Counted from the first letter of the stretch, positions 35,612 through 44,603 are shown. The stretch: DNA of 64,000 nucleotides from Anaerolineaceae bacterium UBA4775 (GCA_002403205.1 DHHJ01000011.1:62001-126000); one strand, 5' to 3'. Numbers and translations are program-made. The notes: generated by a model not told the origin, from the sequence alone.

Positions 35612-37195
35612 TTAATGCAATGGTGTATCCGTTTGAGTCTGCACCAGCACCTTTCCCCCCACCCCGACCCCCAGCCGCCGGGCAGCATTCCCGTTAACTT
35701 CCGCAACCGCCAAGAAGCCCGAACTATCCACCATAGCGATCATTGACCCCGGTTGTGAATCACCAAAGGCTTGGGTCAACCCATGAATGCTTTCACCCCC
35801 GATGTGCACCACGGTCCTTTCCGCATCGGCAGGGAGAATGTCCCCCCGCAAATTAGTGCACAGGTTGCCGAACCCATCCACCCGGGTCACCTCAGCCTCC
35901 CAGCCCTCGGCCGTGGGCCAGGGGTGCGCCAATTCAAGCAGGATGGGGTCATCGATCGCTGGTCCAAGGTTACTCAACGGCAACCCGTTAGCCAGGTGAG
36001 CGCCAACCGGGGAAAAAATATCCCGCCCATGGAAGGTGCTGCTGACCTGCGGCAACCAGTAGCGCGGGTCCTCAAGTGAGACCAGCCTGACCGGTAGCTG
36101 CTCAGCCCAGGCTGATTCCAGAACCAGGGTCATCAAACCGTTGTCGGGTCCAACAAAGAAATGATCTCCAATGCGCGCGGCCAGCCCACGGCGGTGGGTG
36201 CCTACGCCGGGGTCCACCACGGCGACATGCACCGTGCCAGGTGGGAAGTATGGCACAGCCTGGGCAAGGAAGCGCGCCCCCTCGGCGACATCTTGCGGCC
36301 GAACCTGGTGGCTGATATCGATCACCCGCGTTTGCGGGGCAATCGATGTAATCACACCCTTCATCACGCCCACAAATTCATCTTTAAGCCCAAAGTCGGT
36401 CAACAAGCACACCTTGCCAGAGGGCTCCAGTTCAGGAATTACACCCTCGCTATCCCAGTCAGCCAGTGCGTCATCATAGTTGAGTCCGCGGCGTGCCACC
36501 TGGGCAAACACCTCCGGCAAGCCCGCCTGGCGCAACCCACGCATCACTGCCATGATGTCATAAGGCACCCGGAAATGCTCCACCCCAACCTGTCCTTCTT
36601 CAACCGTCAGGATGGCATAGCTGGCTCTCGGGTCACCGTCATCTGGGCGGCCTACCGGACCCGGGTTGGCGAACAAAGTCCCCTCTACCTGGCGAAAATA
36701 AGCCTGGTGGGTATGGCCAAACAGCATAACCGAAGCCTGGGCCGTTTCAGCCAATTCAACCCAGCGCTCAGCGGGCGTATCCGGCCCGAGATATTCCTGG
36801 TTGCCCGCCAGGCTGGCATGGGCCAGCAGGATGCTCACACCCTCAACCTCGACCGTTTTGCTGGCGGGCAGGGAAGCCAAATACTGACGAGCGCGTTTGG
36901 AGAGGGCCCGGTGAGTCCAGGCGAACATCTCACGCTTGTGTTCGGTTTTCACCCGCTGCCAGGCGGATTTACGCTGTTTTTCGCTGATCACCTTCTCGTC
37001 GTAATCCCCTAATACGCTGACGACCTGTGGGGAACGGCTCCAGTTGACCACTTCCTCCGGGAAAGGGCCATAACCGGTCAGATCGCCCAAGTTCAGGATC
37101 ATGCCGACTGCATTCCGGGCACGGGCATGGCGCAAAACAGCCTCAAGGGCTGGAAGGTTGCCATGCACATCGGCGATCACTGCAATCTTGGTCAT
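35612..37195 (-). CDS. Metallophosphoesterase fused to SAM hydrolase (DUF62)
   Basis: A 527-residue fusion. Residues 1 to about 245 are a calcineurin-like phosphoesterase of the YfcE/MJ0936 type: DVHGN (residues 9-13), GDLTGYG, LGDYDE, LLAHAS and GHTHQAYF. The usual GNxD/E metal motif has Asp for Asn. From about residue 262 a complete S-adenosylmethionine hydrolase (SAM hydroxide adenosyltransferase, DUF62) follows: LLTDFGLKDEFVGVMKG, VIDISHQV, VAVVDPGVGTHRRG, FVGPDNGLMT and FGNLCTN. DUF62 enzymes cleave SAM to adenosine and methionine. The next gene downstream encodes a ribokinase-like enzyme that could phosphorylate adenosine or another nucleoside. ATG 37195 starts exactly at the first strand of the phosphoesterase. 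Confidence 0.85.
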   Translation of the reverse strand: MTKIAVIADVHGNLPALEAVLRHARARNAVGMILNLGDLTGYGPFPEEVVNWSRSPQVVSVLGDYDEKVISEKQRKSAWQRVKTEHKREMFAWTHRALSKRARQYLASLPASKTVEVEGVSILLAHASLAGNQEYLGPDTPAERWVELAETAQASVMLFGHTHQAYFRQVEGTLFANPGPVGRPDDGDPRASYAILTVEEGQVGVEHFRVPYDIMAVMRGLRQAGLPEVFAQVARRGLNYDDALADWDSEGVIPELEPSGKVCLLTDFGLKDEFVGVMKGVITSIAPQTRVIDISHQVRPQDVAEGARFLAQAVPYFPPGTVHVAVVDPGVGTHRRGLAARIGDHFFVGPDNGLMTLVLESAWAEQLPVRLVSLEDPRYWLPQVSSTFHGRDIFSPVGAHLANGLPLSNLGPAIDDPILLELAHPWPTAEGWEAEVTRVDGFGNLCTNLRGDILPADAERTVVHIGGESIHGLTQAFGDSQPGSMIAMVDSSGFLAVAEVNGNAARRLGVGVGGKVLVQTQTDTPLH

Positions 37196-37216
37196 AAAGG
37201 TATCGAGAGTGAGATA

Positions 37217-38305
37217 TTAAGGATTCAATTCGTTTTCACCCGCCGGGTCGCTGCTTGCACTGGGCACCAGCATTTCTTCACCCGCGGACGCCGCAGCTTT
37301 TTCCGGCCTTTCACCGCTTTTCAAGGGCAGTTGAGAGAGGGCAGACTCAATGTCGATGGGTGCTTTGATGATCTGCTTGAGAACAGTCCAGGCGTTTTCA
37401 TATTGCAGGGTGTCCCAGGTCGTAAGAAAAGTTTGATATCCTTCTACGCGTGCCTGCTGGCGATCTTCTTGCAGGTATTTTAACCCCGGCAGCAAGCGCT
37501 TTAGTGGACCGCTGTTGCCGAAATAATCTTCAATCCGGGCCTGCTCTTTTTCGATGAACTCTGGCAGCCACGCAACCCAGACATCATTATCGTGGATTTC
37601 GCCCAGCAAGTCTTGCAGTTCCTTCATGGCCCTGACAAGCGGGTCGAGCGCGTGGCCATAAATCGGGGCGAAGACCTCCAAAGTATACCTGAGGTGCTTG
37701 CCAGCGATCCGCATGGCATGCAGCTCGGCCACCTTTTCGGGGTCATGAATATAGGCTTCGTAACTGAGAAATTCCTCCAGGCTGCTGCTGATCGCTTCAA
37801 ATGCGTGTTTGTAGAGGGAAGGCGCGAAAAGATACAGGCTCTCTGAGCCCGCCATCATTTCCCCGAGCTGCAGGCGCATCTGCTCCAGGGTACCCTGCTT
37901 TTGCAGGTCTTCCAGGGTCCGAGTGACCTTTTGCTGGGCTTTCTCGCGCTGCTGTTTCAGACGTAAAAGCAGCCGATTAATGCCCGGTTTGTAGCGCTCT
38001 TCCAGGTTTCCAGTGTAGAAGCGATTTAGCAGGTCAATTTGGATATCCAGATCACGGGCATTCCCCAGCGCCTTGGTGATTGTCCGGATTTCTTTTCCCC
38101 AAGTTTTGACCTGGCTTTTTGAAAGGCAATCCTTAAACAGGCTGAGCCCATTTCTCATCCGGCGCGAAGCCACCCGCATCTGGTGGACATGTTCAATATC
38201 ATCACCGATCAATGCGCCGTCGATCTCCTTCTGCAGGGCTTCAACCTGAGACAGCAGATAACGGCTGCCAAACAAGCAATTGGCTTTTCGACCTTTTTTA
38301 CCCAT
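37217..38305 (-). CDS. CHAD domain protein
   Basis: A 362-residue helical protein with a CHAD domain, which binds polyphosphate through conserved His and basic residues. Diagnostic parts are HVHQMRVASRRMRNGLSLF (residues 40-58) and LHAMRIAGKHLRYTLEVF, the two His/Arg helices of the repeat. The C-terminal 40 residues are low-complexity (Ala, Ser, Glu). It lies between the second dTMP kinase gene and the phosphoesterase fusion, all on the minus strand with gaps of 21 to 55 bases, so it is probably co-transcribed with both. PhoU and a PhoB/PhoR-like system lie a few genes upstream, which makes a link to phosphate storage possible, but not shown. Confidence 0.87.
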   Translation of the reverse strand: MGKKGRKANCLFGSRYLLSQVEALQKEIDGALIGDDIEHVHQMRVASRRMRNGLSLFKDCLSKSQVKTWGKEIRTITKALGNARDLDIQIDLLNRFYTGNLEERYKPGINRLLLRLKQQREKAQQKVTRTLEDLQKQGTLEQMRLQLGEMMAGSESLYLFAPSLYKHAFEAISSSLEEFLSYEAYIHDPEKVAELHAMRIAGKHLRYTLEVFAPIYGHALDPLVRAMKELQDLLGEIHDNDVWVAWLPEFIEKEQARIEDYFGNSGPLKRLLPGLKYLQEDRQQARVEGYQTFLTTWDTLQYENAWTVLKQIIKAPIDIESALSQLPLKSGERPEKAAASAGEEMLVPSASSDPAGENELNP

Positions 38306-38360
38306 CGCGCCTGCCTTTTCTGATCGAATAAAAGCGTCAAAATCCGGATAACGATTTCAA

Positions 38361-39080
38361 TTACTGAAAATCTTGTTCAAAAATCGGTTGCTGGTCTTCA
38401 AGCAGCGCACGGATATGGTTTTGGAGATCATCAAACACATCCATCACCGGCCGGCCTGCATCGATGGTCACAAAACCATACTCCATGGCCAAGTGATCAA
38501 ACATATCGATCAGCAACGCCTGGTATTCCAGAAAACTGTCATAAAGGTTATCCGACGGGCGCAGGTCCATACCTGCCTCCCAATAGTTCAAACCCCGACC
38601 ATGGATCAGCCGGGTGACCAGGTCAGAAACATCGGCCTTCAAATACAAAACCAGATCCGGTTTGAGGGCAAACCCATACAGCTTACGCGCCCATTCGGGG
38701 TCCGCACCGCGCACGATATCACGTGCCATAATGGAATAAAAATACCGGTCTGAAAGCACCACAAAACCAGCCTGCAGGGCGGGGATGATCTGGTTTTCAA
38801 GCCGATCGGCGAAATCGGTGGCATAAAACAGGCTCATGGTGATCCGGCTCAGGGTGTGACCGCGCTTGGCATCCTCGAGACCCTGCTGTGTCATTTCAGA
38901 TCGGCGTAAGCCGGTATCCGACACGGCAAAACCTTCATCTTCCAGCCAATGGCGCAGCAGTTGTGTCTGGGTTGACCGACCCACGCCATCCGAACCCTCC
39001 AGAACGATCAGCTTTCCTGGTAAGTCTTCAATATTACGGTAAGGAAAACCTGCACCATAGAAGTTGAGGTCCGACATCAT
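38361..39080 (-). CDS. Thymidylate kinase paralogue with Arg in the Walker A lysine position
   Basis: A 239-residue dTMP-kinase-like protein, the second of two tandem copies. The fold markers are there: LIVLEGSDGVGRSTQTQLL (P-loop 29-37), SDTGLRRSEM, DRYFYSIMARDIVRGADPEW and the Leu-Tyr-Leu strand before the lid. The Walker A lysine is replaced by Arg35 (codon CGG), whereas the copy upstream has the normal GKST. The DRY-type motif and a lid-like RLIHGRGLNYWEAGMDLRPSDN are kept. It may be a divergent nucleotide kinase, a regulatory partner of the first copy, or still active with Arg. SD AAGGAG precedes the ATG; the gap to the upstream copy is 12 bases. Confidence 0.82.
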   Translation of the reverse strand: MMSDLNFYGAGFPYRNIEDLPGKLIVLEGSDGVGRSTQTQLLRHWLEDEGFAVSDTGLRRSEMTQQGLEDAKRGHTLSRITMSLFYATDFADRLENQIIPALQAGFVVLSDRYFYSIMARDIVRGADPEWARKLYGFALKPDLVLYLKADVSDLVTRLIHGRGLNYWEAGMDLRPSDNLYDSFLEYQALLIDMFDHLAMEYGFVTIDAGRPVMDVFDDLQNHIRALLEDQQPIFEQDFQ

Positions 39081-39092
39081 CTTTCTCCTTGC

Positions 39093-39806
39093 TTATTGAA
39101 TCTCAGATTGGAGCAGGATTTGAGGGCTCCCTTCAGGAATCGGCAGCCCATGCCAGCCCTCGAGTACTTGGCGGGCGATCTCGCGCACCAGCCTTTGCTG
39201 TGCCTGAACCGTCAGGGTACCATCGATCACCGTCAGGCCAAATTCATCCACCATGTTGTCGTACTCATTCAGGATACGCTGCTGAAACAGCTTAAAACTT
39301 TCGATCCGGCTTTCTGAGAGACCCAGGTCCATCCCAGCCTCGTAATATTTAAGATTGGATCTGGCGCTGGTAATGCGCGTGATGGCGATATCGAGGGGCA
39401 CCCTGAAATACAGGGCAATATCGGGTTGCATGGCAAAGGAATACAGGTTGCGCACCCATTGGCGATCCACGCCCCGGGCAACATCGCGGCCAAAGGCAGT
39501 GAAGGCATACCGGTCTGCCAGCACAATCACCCCGGCCTTGAGCAGGGGTAAGATCTGGTTTTCCCAACGATCTGCAAAATCCGTGCATTGCAGCAGGCTG
39601 AAGGTGGTGGGGGTGAACAGTTTGCGCTTTTTAGCGCGCTTGGTGGTGCTCTTCACCAGGCCAGATGAATTCCATTCGCTGAAATACACTGAATGCCCCT
39701 GGGCCTGCAGCCATTTGTACAACAGGTCAATCTGGGTCGATTTTCCGCTTCCGTCGATACCCTCGACGATGATCAGCTTGCCGGGTGTATCATTTTTTCT
39801 CAACAT
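39093..39806 (-). CDS. tmk: Thymidylate kinase
   Basis: A 237-residue dTMP kinase, turning dTMP into dTDP. The P-loop is GIDGSGKSTQ (16-25, Lys22 present), followed by FSEWNSSGLV, the DRYAFTAFGRDVARG substrate segment and the lid region ITRITSARSNLKYYEAGMDLGLSESR. The inserted SEWNSS and TTFSLLQCTDFADRWENQILP segments are shared with the paralogue 12 bases downstream, so the two arose by tandem duplication. The enzyme differs from short classical Tmk (about 210 residues) by its C-terminal extension. A TTTTTT-ended phoU terminator lies between this gene and phoU, so the kinase pair has its own promoter in the 89-bp gap, not identified. Confidence 0.85.
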   Translation of the reverse strand: MLRKNDTPGKLIIVEGIDGSGKSTQIDLLYKWLQAQGHSVYFSEWNSSGLVKSTTKRAKKRKLFTPTTFSLLQCTDFADRWENQILPLLKAGVIVLADRYAFTAFGRDVARGVDRQWVRNLYSFAMQPDIALYFRVPLDIAITRITSARSNLKYYEAGMDLGLSESRIESFKLFQQRILNEYDNMVDEFGLTVIDGTLTVQAQQRLVREIARQVLEGWHGLPIPEGSPQILLQSEIQ

Positions 39807-39894
39807 ATAGGCCCTTTCACGCTGAGATGCTGATTGGATGGTAAAAATTATACTTGATTTGTTTTTAGAAAGACGCTTGAGATATCAGTGAATT

Positions 39895-39920
39895 AAAAAA
39901 ACCGGCTGGTTAAAGCCGGT
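39895..39920 (-). terminator. phoU terminator
   Basis: ACCGGCT (39901-39907) and AGCCGGT (39914-39920) form a 7-bp GC-rich stem; the minus strand then has TTTTTT at 39900-39895. A T run also lies on the plus-strand side (39923-39929), so it could work in both directions. Confidence 0.8.
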
Positions 39921-39941
39921 GATTTTTTTGGATGGGAAGCC

Positions 39942-40634
39942 TTACTCCTCTTCCTCATCTTCATCCCATTCGTCATCCGAGACGTCGATCTCAAGGAGTT
40001 CCCCGGTGGCGATGAAGATTGTCCGCTCGCAGATATTGGTGACCCGGTCGGCCATGCGCTCAATATTGTGCACGACCCACATGATGTAGTTGGAGTGATC
40101 AATGATTTCGGGATTCGCGATCATCGCGGCCAGGTTTTTGCGATAAACCTGGTTGTAGAGTTCATCGACAGCATCGTCATCTTTCGGGATCCGGTAAGAC
40201 ATGTTCACGTCCTCAGCGATGAACGCGCCTAAGGCACGATGGAGCATACCCACAGCCAGGTCGCCCATCCGACTGATCTCACGGATGGGAATGGGCGTGT
40301 CGTCGTCACCGATATTGATGCTGATTTTGGCAATGCCCTTGGCATAATCCCCCATGCGCTCTAGCTCGGTGATCACCTCCATGATGGCTGCCAGCAAACG
40401 CAGGTCGTGCGCAATCGGCTGCTGGGTGGCAAACAGGATCAAAACCCGGTTCTCGATGGCATACCGCTTTTCGTTGATCAACTCATCATTCCGGTAAACC
40501 CGCTTTGCGGCATCATGATCGCGCCGTTTGAGGGCGTCAATCGCGTTCAACATGGCCTGCTCAACCATGCTGCCAAGCAACAACACCTCATCCTGTAAAT
40601 GATGGATTTCACGATCTAATGTTTGTCGAGGCAT
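39942..40634 (-). CDS. phoU: PhoU-like phosphate signalling protein
   Basis: A 230-residue PhoU, made of two three-helix repeats. Each repeat carries a metal-binding-like ExxxD segment: ITELERMGDYAKGIAKI in the first and VVHNIERMADRVTNICE in the second. The N-terminus (LDREIHHLQDEVLLLGSMVEQAML) is typical. The C-terminus ends in an unusual acidic tail (DDEWDEDEEEE). PhoU links the Pst transporter to PhoR and dampens the phosphate response. No pst genes are here, but a PhoR/PhoB-type pair is encoded directly upstream on the same strand, 271 bases away. SD AGGAG precedes the ATG. Confidence 0.92.
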   Translation of the reverse strand: MPRQTLDREIHHLQDEVLLLGSMVEQAMLNAIDALKRRDHDAAKRVYRNDELINEKRYAIENRVLILFATQQPIAHDLRLLAAIMEVITELERMGDYAKGIAKISINIGDDDTPIPIREISRMGDLAVGMLHRALGAFIAEDVNMSYRIPKDDDAVDELYNQVYRKNLAAMIANPEIIDHSNYIMWVVHNIERMADRVTNICERTIFIATGELLEIDVSDDEWDEDEEEE

Positions 40635-40905
40635 ACTGGCTCCTGGGAGATCGTTGGATTGTGTAGATATTTTATATCATTCTACCGAAAACGACCAGTC
40701 TCAACCCCCATGGTATTTATTGGTGGGGGCATGGCCAATGTTGGTGGTCGCGATTTTTCTTTCAATGACCCGAAATTAAATATGCCGGTATTTTAAGCAC
40801 CACAGGGTCACAGATATCCTGTAAAACAATCATAACAGGTTAATATTTACGGAAGTCGGTGAAAGGGTTAAAAATAAATAAGGCGGGGTAAAGATCCGGT
40901 TAACA

Positions 40906-42630
40906 TCAGGCGACCGGGAGGGAAAAGTAGATCGTCGAGCCCATCTCCTCTTCGCTCTCAGCCCAGATGAACCCGCCGTGCGATTCAACCATATGCCGGG
41001 CGATCGAAAGCCCCAGCCCGGTCCCCCCGCCAGAGCGGGCCCGATCCGCTTTGTAGAAGCGCTCGAAAATGCGCCCAAGATCCTCCTTAGGGATACCTAC
41101 CCCCGTGTCTTTGACAAAGAAGACGATAAACTCACCATCCTGGTACGCAGAAACCGTGATTTGCCCGCCGGGCGGTGTGAACTTGGTCGCATTGTGGATC
41201 AGGTTGATCACCACCTGGGTGATGCGGTTTGGGTCGGCAAACACGATCGGCAGATCAGGCTGACAATCCAATGCGAGGTTGAGCCCCGCCCGTTCCACCT
41301 GCAGTTCCATACGCTCGCAGGCTGGCCTGAGCAGGTCACAGGGGCGGGCACGGTGAAATGAGAGCGGCACTTTGCCCGACTCGATCCGGGAAAGTTCTAA
41401 CAGTTCATTGACAAGCTGGGTGAGGTTGTCAATCTCCGTCTCCATGCGGATGATAAACCGCCTGGCCGCAGGCGGGTCATCCAGGGCGCTCTCCTGTAAG
41501 GTTTCACCCAGCGCTTTCAGACTGGCCAGGGGGGTGCGCAGCTCGTGGGAAACGTTGCTGATAAAATCTCGCCTGACGGTCTCCAAACGCCGCAATTGGG
41601 TCAGATCCTGGAACAGGATCAGGGTGCTTCCTTTGTCGGAGGTTTTTAACGGCATCCCGGTCGCTTGCAGGAACAAGTGCTGCGGCCCGATTTCAATCAT
41701 CGTGGTTTGCTGCTGCCCCTCTTTGGCCACCCGCCACAGTTCAACCAGTTGATGGTAACGCAGCACCTCCACCACCGAGCGCCCTAATGCATCGATGGCA
41801 TCAATTTGGAACAGGCGCTCCGCTGCCGGGTTCAACAATTGCACGCGGCCGTCGAGGTCGACGATCAGCACCCCATCGGTCATCTGGTTAAGCACAGCAG
41901 AGAGCTTGGCCCGTTCACTGGTGAGGGCATCAATCTGATCCCCCAAATGCTGCGCCATCTCCTGCAGGGATTGGTTCAAGGCAGACAGTTCCTGCGGGGT
42001 TTCAGGAAAGTCAAGGGTATGAAATGTCCCATTGCCCATTTGCTGGGCCGCGATGGTGAGCCGTTCGATTGGCTTGAGGGCGTAATCGTGGAGGATCATT
42101 GACAGCACGAGGCCCGCCAGACACGCGGCCAGAACGACAACTACGCCCAACCCCCACAGCTGGCTGAGGTCAGCCCTGAAACCAGCGCGGGGCACCTGGA
42201 GGTACACCATGCCGACGACCTCGTTCCCACGCATGATCATCCTGGCGATGGTGAGGTTTCCCTGGTCAAGCCTGGCCGCCCTGCCTGCCTGCTGAGCCTG
42301 GGTCACAAGCGCCGGGTTCGGTGGGTCTTCAATCGGCGGGGAAGATGAACCCAAAACGGCCCCATCCGGGCTTAAAAAGAGGATGGCTACCCCCAGGGGA
42401 TCAGCATACCTTTCGGCGATCTGGTTAAGGCTGGCCGCCTCAGCCGGCGTTCCAATCCGCTCAGCGGCCTCCACGGCCATAAGTTGTGATAAGTTAAGAA
42501 AATGGGCTTCCCAGCGGGCTTGTTCTTCCTGGCGGATGGTGTTCAAGCTGGCCAGGGCATACACCAGCACAGCCGTGATGATCAGCAGTAAAAAGGGTAA
42601 AACACTGCGCCACCGGATGCGAGGCTGCAT
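40906..42630 (-). CDS. Sensor histidine kinase, PhoR-like
   Basis: A 574-residue membrane kinase. A first membrane helix is at about 10-32, then an extracytoplasmic sensor of about 120 residues, a second helix near 152-180, a HAMP domain, a PAS domain with LSAVLNQMTDGVLIVDLDG and the kinase core: FISNVSHELRTPL with His362, VVINLIHNATKFTPPGG (N box), FVKDTGVGIPKEDLGRIFERFYK (G1, F) and GGTGLGLSIARHM (G2). This domain order is that of PhoR/WalK sensors. Its gene follows the response-regulator gene by three bases. With PhoU downstream, a phosphate signal is the simplest guess; other cell-envelope signals are possible. Confidence 0.9.
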   Translation of the reverse strand: MQPRIRWRSVLPFLLLIITAVLVYALASLNTIRQEEQARWEAHFLNLSQLMAVEAAERIGTPAEAASLNQIAERYADPLGVAILFLSPDGAVLGSSSPPIEDPPNPALVTQAQQAGRAARLDQGNLTIARMIMRGNEVVGMVYLQVPRAGFRADLSQLWGLGVVVVLAACLAGLVLSMILHDYALKPIERLTIAAQQMGNGTFHTLDFPETPQELSALNQSLQEMAQHLGDQIDALTSERAKLSAVLNQMTDGVLIVDLDGRVQLLNPAAERLFQIDAIDALGRSVVEVLRYHQLVELWRVAKEGQQQTTMIEIGPQHLFLQATGMPLKTSDKGSTLILFQDLTQLRRLETVRRDFISNVSHELRTPLASLKALGETLQESALDDPPAARRFIIRMETEIDNLTQLVNELLELSRIESGKVPLSFHRARPCDLLRPACERMELQVERAGLNLALDCQPDLPIVFADPNRITQVVINLIHNATKFTPPGGQITVSAYQDGEFIVFFVKDTGVGIPKEDLGRIFERFYKADRARSGGGTGLGLSIARHMVESHGGFIWAESEEEMGSTIYFSLPVA

Positions 42631-42633
42631 TCA

Positions 42634-43344
42634 TCACCCTTCGAAACGATAGCCTGCACCCCGCACGGTGATGATCCGCTCCGGGTTGGCAGGATCCGCT
42701 TCGATCTTCTCGCGCAGCCAGCGCACGTGCACATCGACCGTCCGGCTGTCTCCAATAAAATCCCATCCCCAAACGCGTTCAAGGATGAATTCTCGGGAAA
42801 GCACCTGCCCCTGGTGCTGGGCAAAAAAGGTCAATAATTCATATTCTTTGGGTTTGAAAGCGACCACTTCACCATCCACAGTGATCTCTCGCCGGGTCAT
42901 ATCGATGCACAGGTTGCCAAAGTCCATGATCTTGGCTTGCGGCTTAGCCGCATCCGCGGCCGAAACCTCGTCCCGGACCATGCGCACACGCCGCAGCATG
43001 GCTTTGACCCGGGCGATCAACTCCCGCATACTGAAGGGCTTGGCCAGGTAATCGTCTGCACCGACCTCCAGACCCACCACGCGGTCGATCTCGTCATCAC
43101 GGGCGGTGAGCATGAGCACGGGCGTGGTCATCTCGCGGCGTAAAATTCTGCACACCTCAAAGCCGTCCAAACCTGGCAGCATCACATCCAGGATGATCAG
43201 GTCAGGCTGCAGCTCGCGGGCCAGGTCAAGCGCTTCTGATCCATCTCCTGTGGTCTCGACGTCATAGCCTTGTTTCTTAAGGTTATATGCCAGGGTCTCC
43301 TGGAGTGAGATTTCATCATCTACAACCAGAATTTTTTCAGCCAT
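42634..43344 (-). CDS. OmpR/PhoB-family response regulator
   Basis: A 236-residue response regulator. The receiver has the acidic pocket VVDDE (Asp9, Asp10), the phosphorylated Asp53 in LIILDVMLPGLDGF, Thr in MLTARD and Lys in DDYLAKPFSMREL. A linker of about 25 residues leads to the winged helix with FKPKEYELLTFF and VDVHVRWLREKIE, ending GAGYRFEG. It pairs with the histidine kinase three bases downstream. Its start codon lies inside the 3' end of the glycosyltransferase gene (8-bp overlap), so it is translated from the polysaccharide transcript. Confidence 0.92.
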   Translation of the reverse strand: MAEKILVVDDEISLQETLAYNLKKQGYDVETTGDGSEALDLARELQPDLIILDVMLPGLDGFEVCRILRREMTTPVLMLTARDDEIDRVVGLEVGADDYLAKPFSMRELIARVKAMLRRVRMVRDEVSAADAAKPQAKIMDFGNLCIDMTRREITVDGEVVAFKPKEYELLTFFAQHQGQVLSREFILERVWGWDFIGDSRTVDVHVRWLREKIEADPANPERIITVRGAGYRFEG

Positions 43345-44554
43345 CGGTGCTTCTCCTCATCTCTTCAAGAATCAGGCTAAACTGATCGGCAAATGCATCC
43401 CGCGAGAACCGTGAGACGACCGTTATTCTACCGTTCATACCCATTGTACGACATTTTTGTGGGTTATTGGCAAGCATTTGGATGGCGTCTGCCAGCGCGC
43501 TTGGGTCACCCGGAGGGACAAACACACCCGCTTGGGCTTCCTCGACTACCTCACGAATCACGCCGTCAATCGCCAGGATCACCGGGCGACCCGCAGCCAT
43601 ATAATCAAAGACCTTGTTCGGGTAGGTGGTTTTATACATCTCGATCGGTTTTAATATCGCCAGGCAGGCATCAGCGCCTGCGAGGGCAGCAGGGACTTCC
43701 AATTTTGGCAAGGGCGGGAGGAACACCAGGTTATCCAGCCCGCGTCGATCCGCCTCAGCCCTCAGTCGCGGTTTTTCCTTGCCTGAACCCAGCAGAACAA
43801 GGCGGATTCCCGGGGATTCCCGCAATCGGTCAGCCGCGTCGAGGGCAACATCAAGATCATTGGACATGCCATGGGCACCTGCGTAAAGAACCACAAAGCA
43901 GTTTTCAAACCCAAATCGCTTCCTGAACTGTTCGCCCTTTGAATCGGGGTCGAACATGTCAGGGTCGGCACCATTGGGCACCAGGGATACCCGCCTGGCA
44001 CCGCGCGCCTGCACATGCTCGATAAAGCCCGGCGAATTCACGACCACCCGGTCTGCGTGCCGGTAAAGAAAACGCTCCAACCCCTCAGACAGGCTGATCA
44101 GCCAGCGGTTTTTGAGCACTCCCACTGCCACAGCAAAGGCGGGCCACAGGTCTCGCACCTCCAGCAGGAAGGGCACTCCTTTCAGGCGTGCCAGCAGCCA
44201 GGCGGTCGGCCCCTGGAAGATCGGCGGTGTGGTACCCCAGACCAGGTCTACCCGCCGCACGAACAAACCATTGATAAAAGAAGAGACCATGAAGCTCAGA
44301 AAGCTGAAAACGCGCCAGATGAACGAGCGGTGCAGGGCAGGCAGTGTGAAACTGCGTAAAATCGTGACGCCCAGATCGTCAACTTGCTTGCGCACCCGCT
44401 GGCGATCATCCGTGCCGGTCAGGTAGCTGACCGGGCTGGCGATAACCGTCACCTTGTGGCCCCGCTGGCTTAAATACCTGGCCAGCTCGTGGTGCCGGGT
44501 GCCGCCAGCCTCATCCAGTGAGGCAAAAGCCTGATGAATCAGAAGAATGTGCAT
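43337..44554 (-). CDS. Glycosyltransferase family 4, WbuB-like
   Basis: A 405-residue GT-B glycosyltransferase. The N-terminal domain has HILLIHQAFASLDEAGGTRHHELARYLSQRGH, as in WbuB-type enzymes of O-antigen and exopolysaccharide clusters. The C-terminal domain has SLVPNGADPDMF, VVLYAGAHG, the nucleotide-sugar-binding region (LVLLGSGKEKPRLR) and the ExxE-like GADACLAILKPIEMYKTTYPNKVFDYMAAGRPVI segment. It adds a sugar from a nucleotide donor to a lipid-linked or growing polysaccharide. The preceding genes encode a heparinase II/III-like protein and a dehydrogenase fusion, an arrangement common in polysaccharide clusters. Confidence 0.88.
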   Translation of the reverse strand: MHILLIHQAFASLDEAGGTRHHELARYLSQRGHKVTVIASPVSYLTGTDDRQRVRKQVDDLGVTILRSFTLPALHRSFIWRVFSFLSFMVSSFINGLFVRRVDLVWGTTPPIFQGPTAWLLARLKGVPFLLEVRDLWPAFAVAVGVLKNRWLISLSEGLERFLYRHADRVVVNSPGFIEHVQARGARRVSLVPNGADPDMFDPDSKGEQFRKRFGFENCFVVLYAGAHGMSNDLDVALDAADRLRESPGIRLVLLGSGKEKPRLRAEADRRGLDNLVFLPPLPKLEVPAALAGADACLAILKPIEMYKTTYPNKVFDYMAAGRPVILAIDGVIREVVEEAQAGVFVPPGDPSALADAIQMLANNPQKCRTMGMNGRITVVSRFSRDAFADQFSLILEEMRRSTDG

Positions 44555-44603
44555 ATTGTTAACATTTTACTCTAGTTCCCCCGGGTATTTAATCAGTGCT
44601 GAA

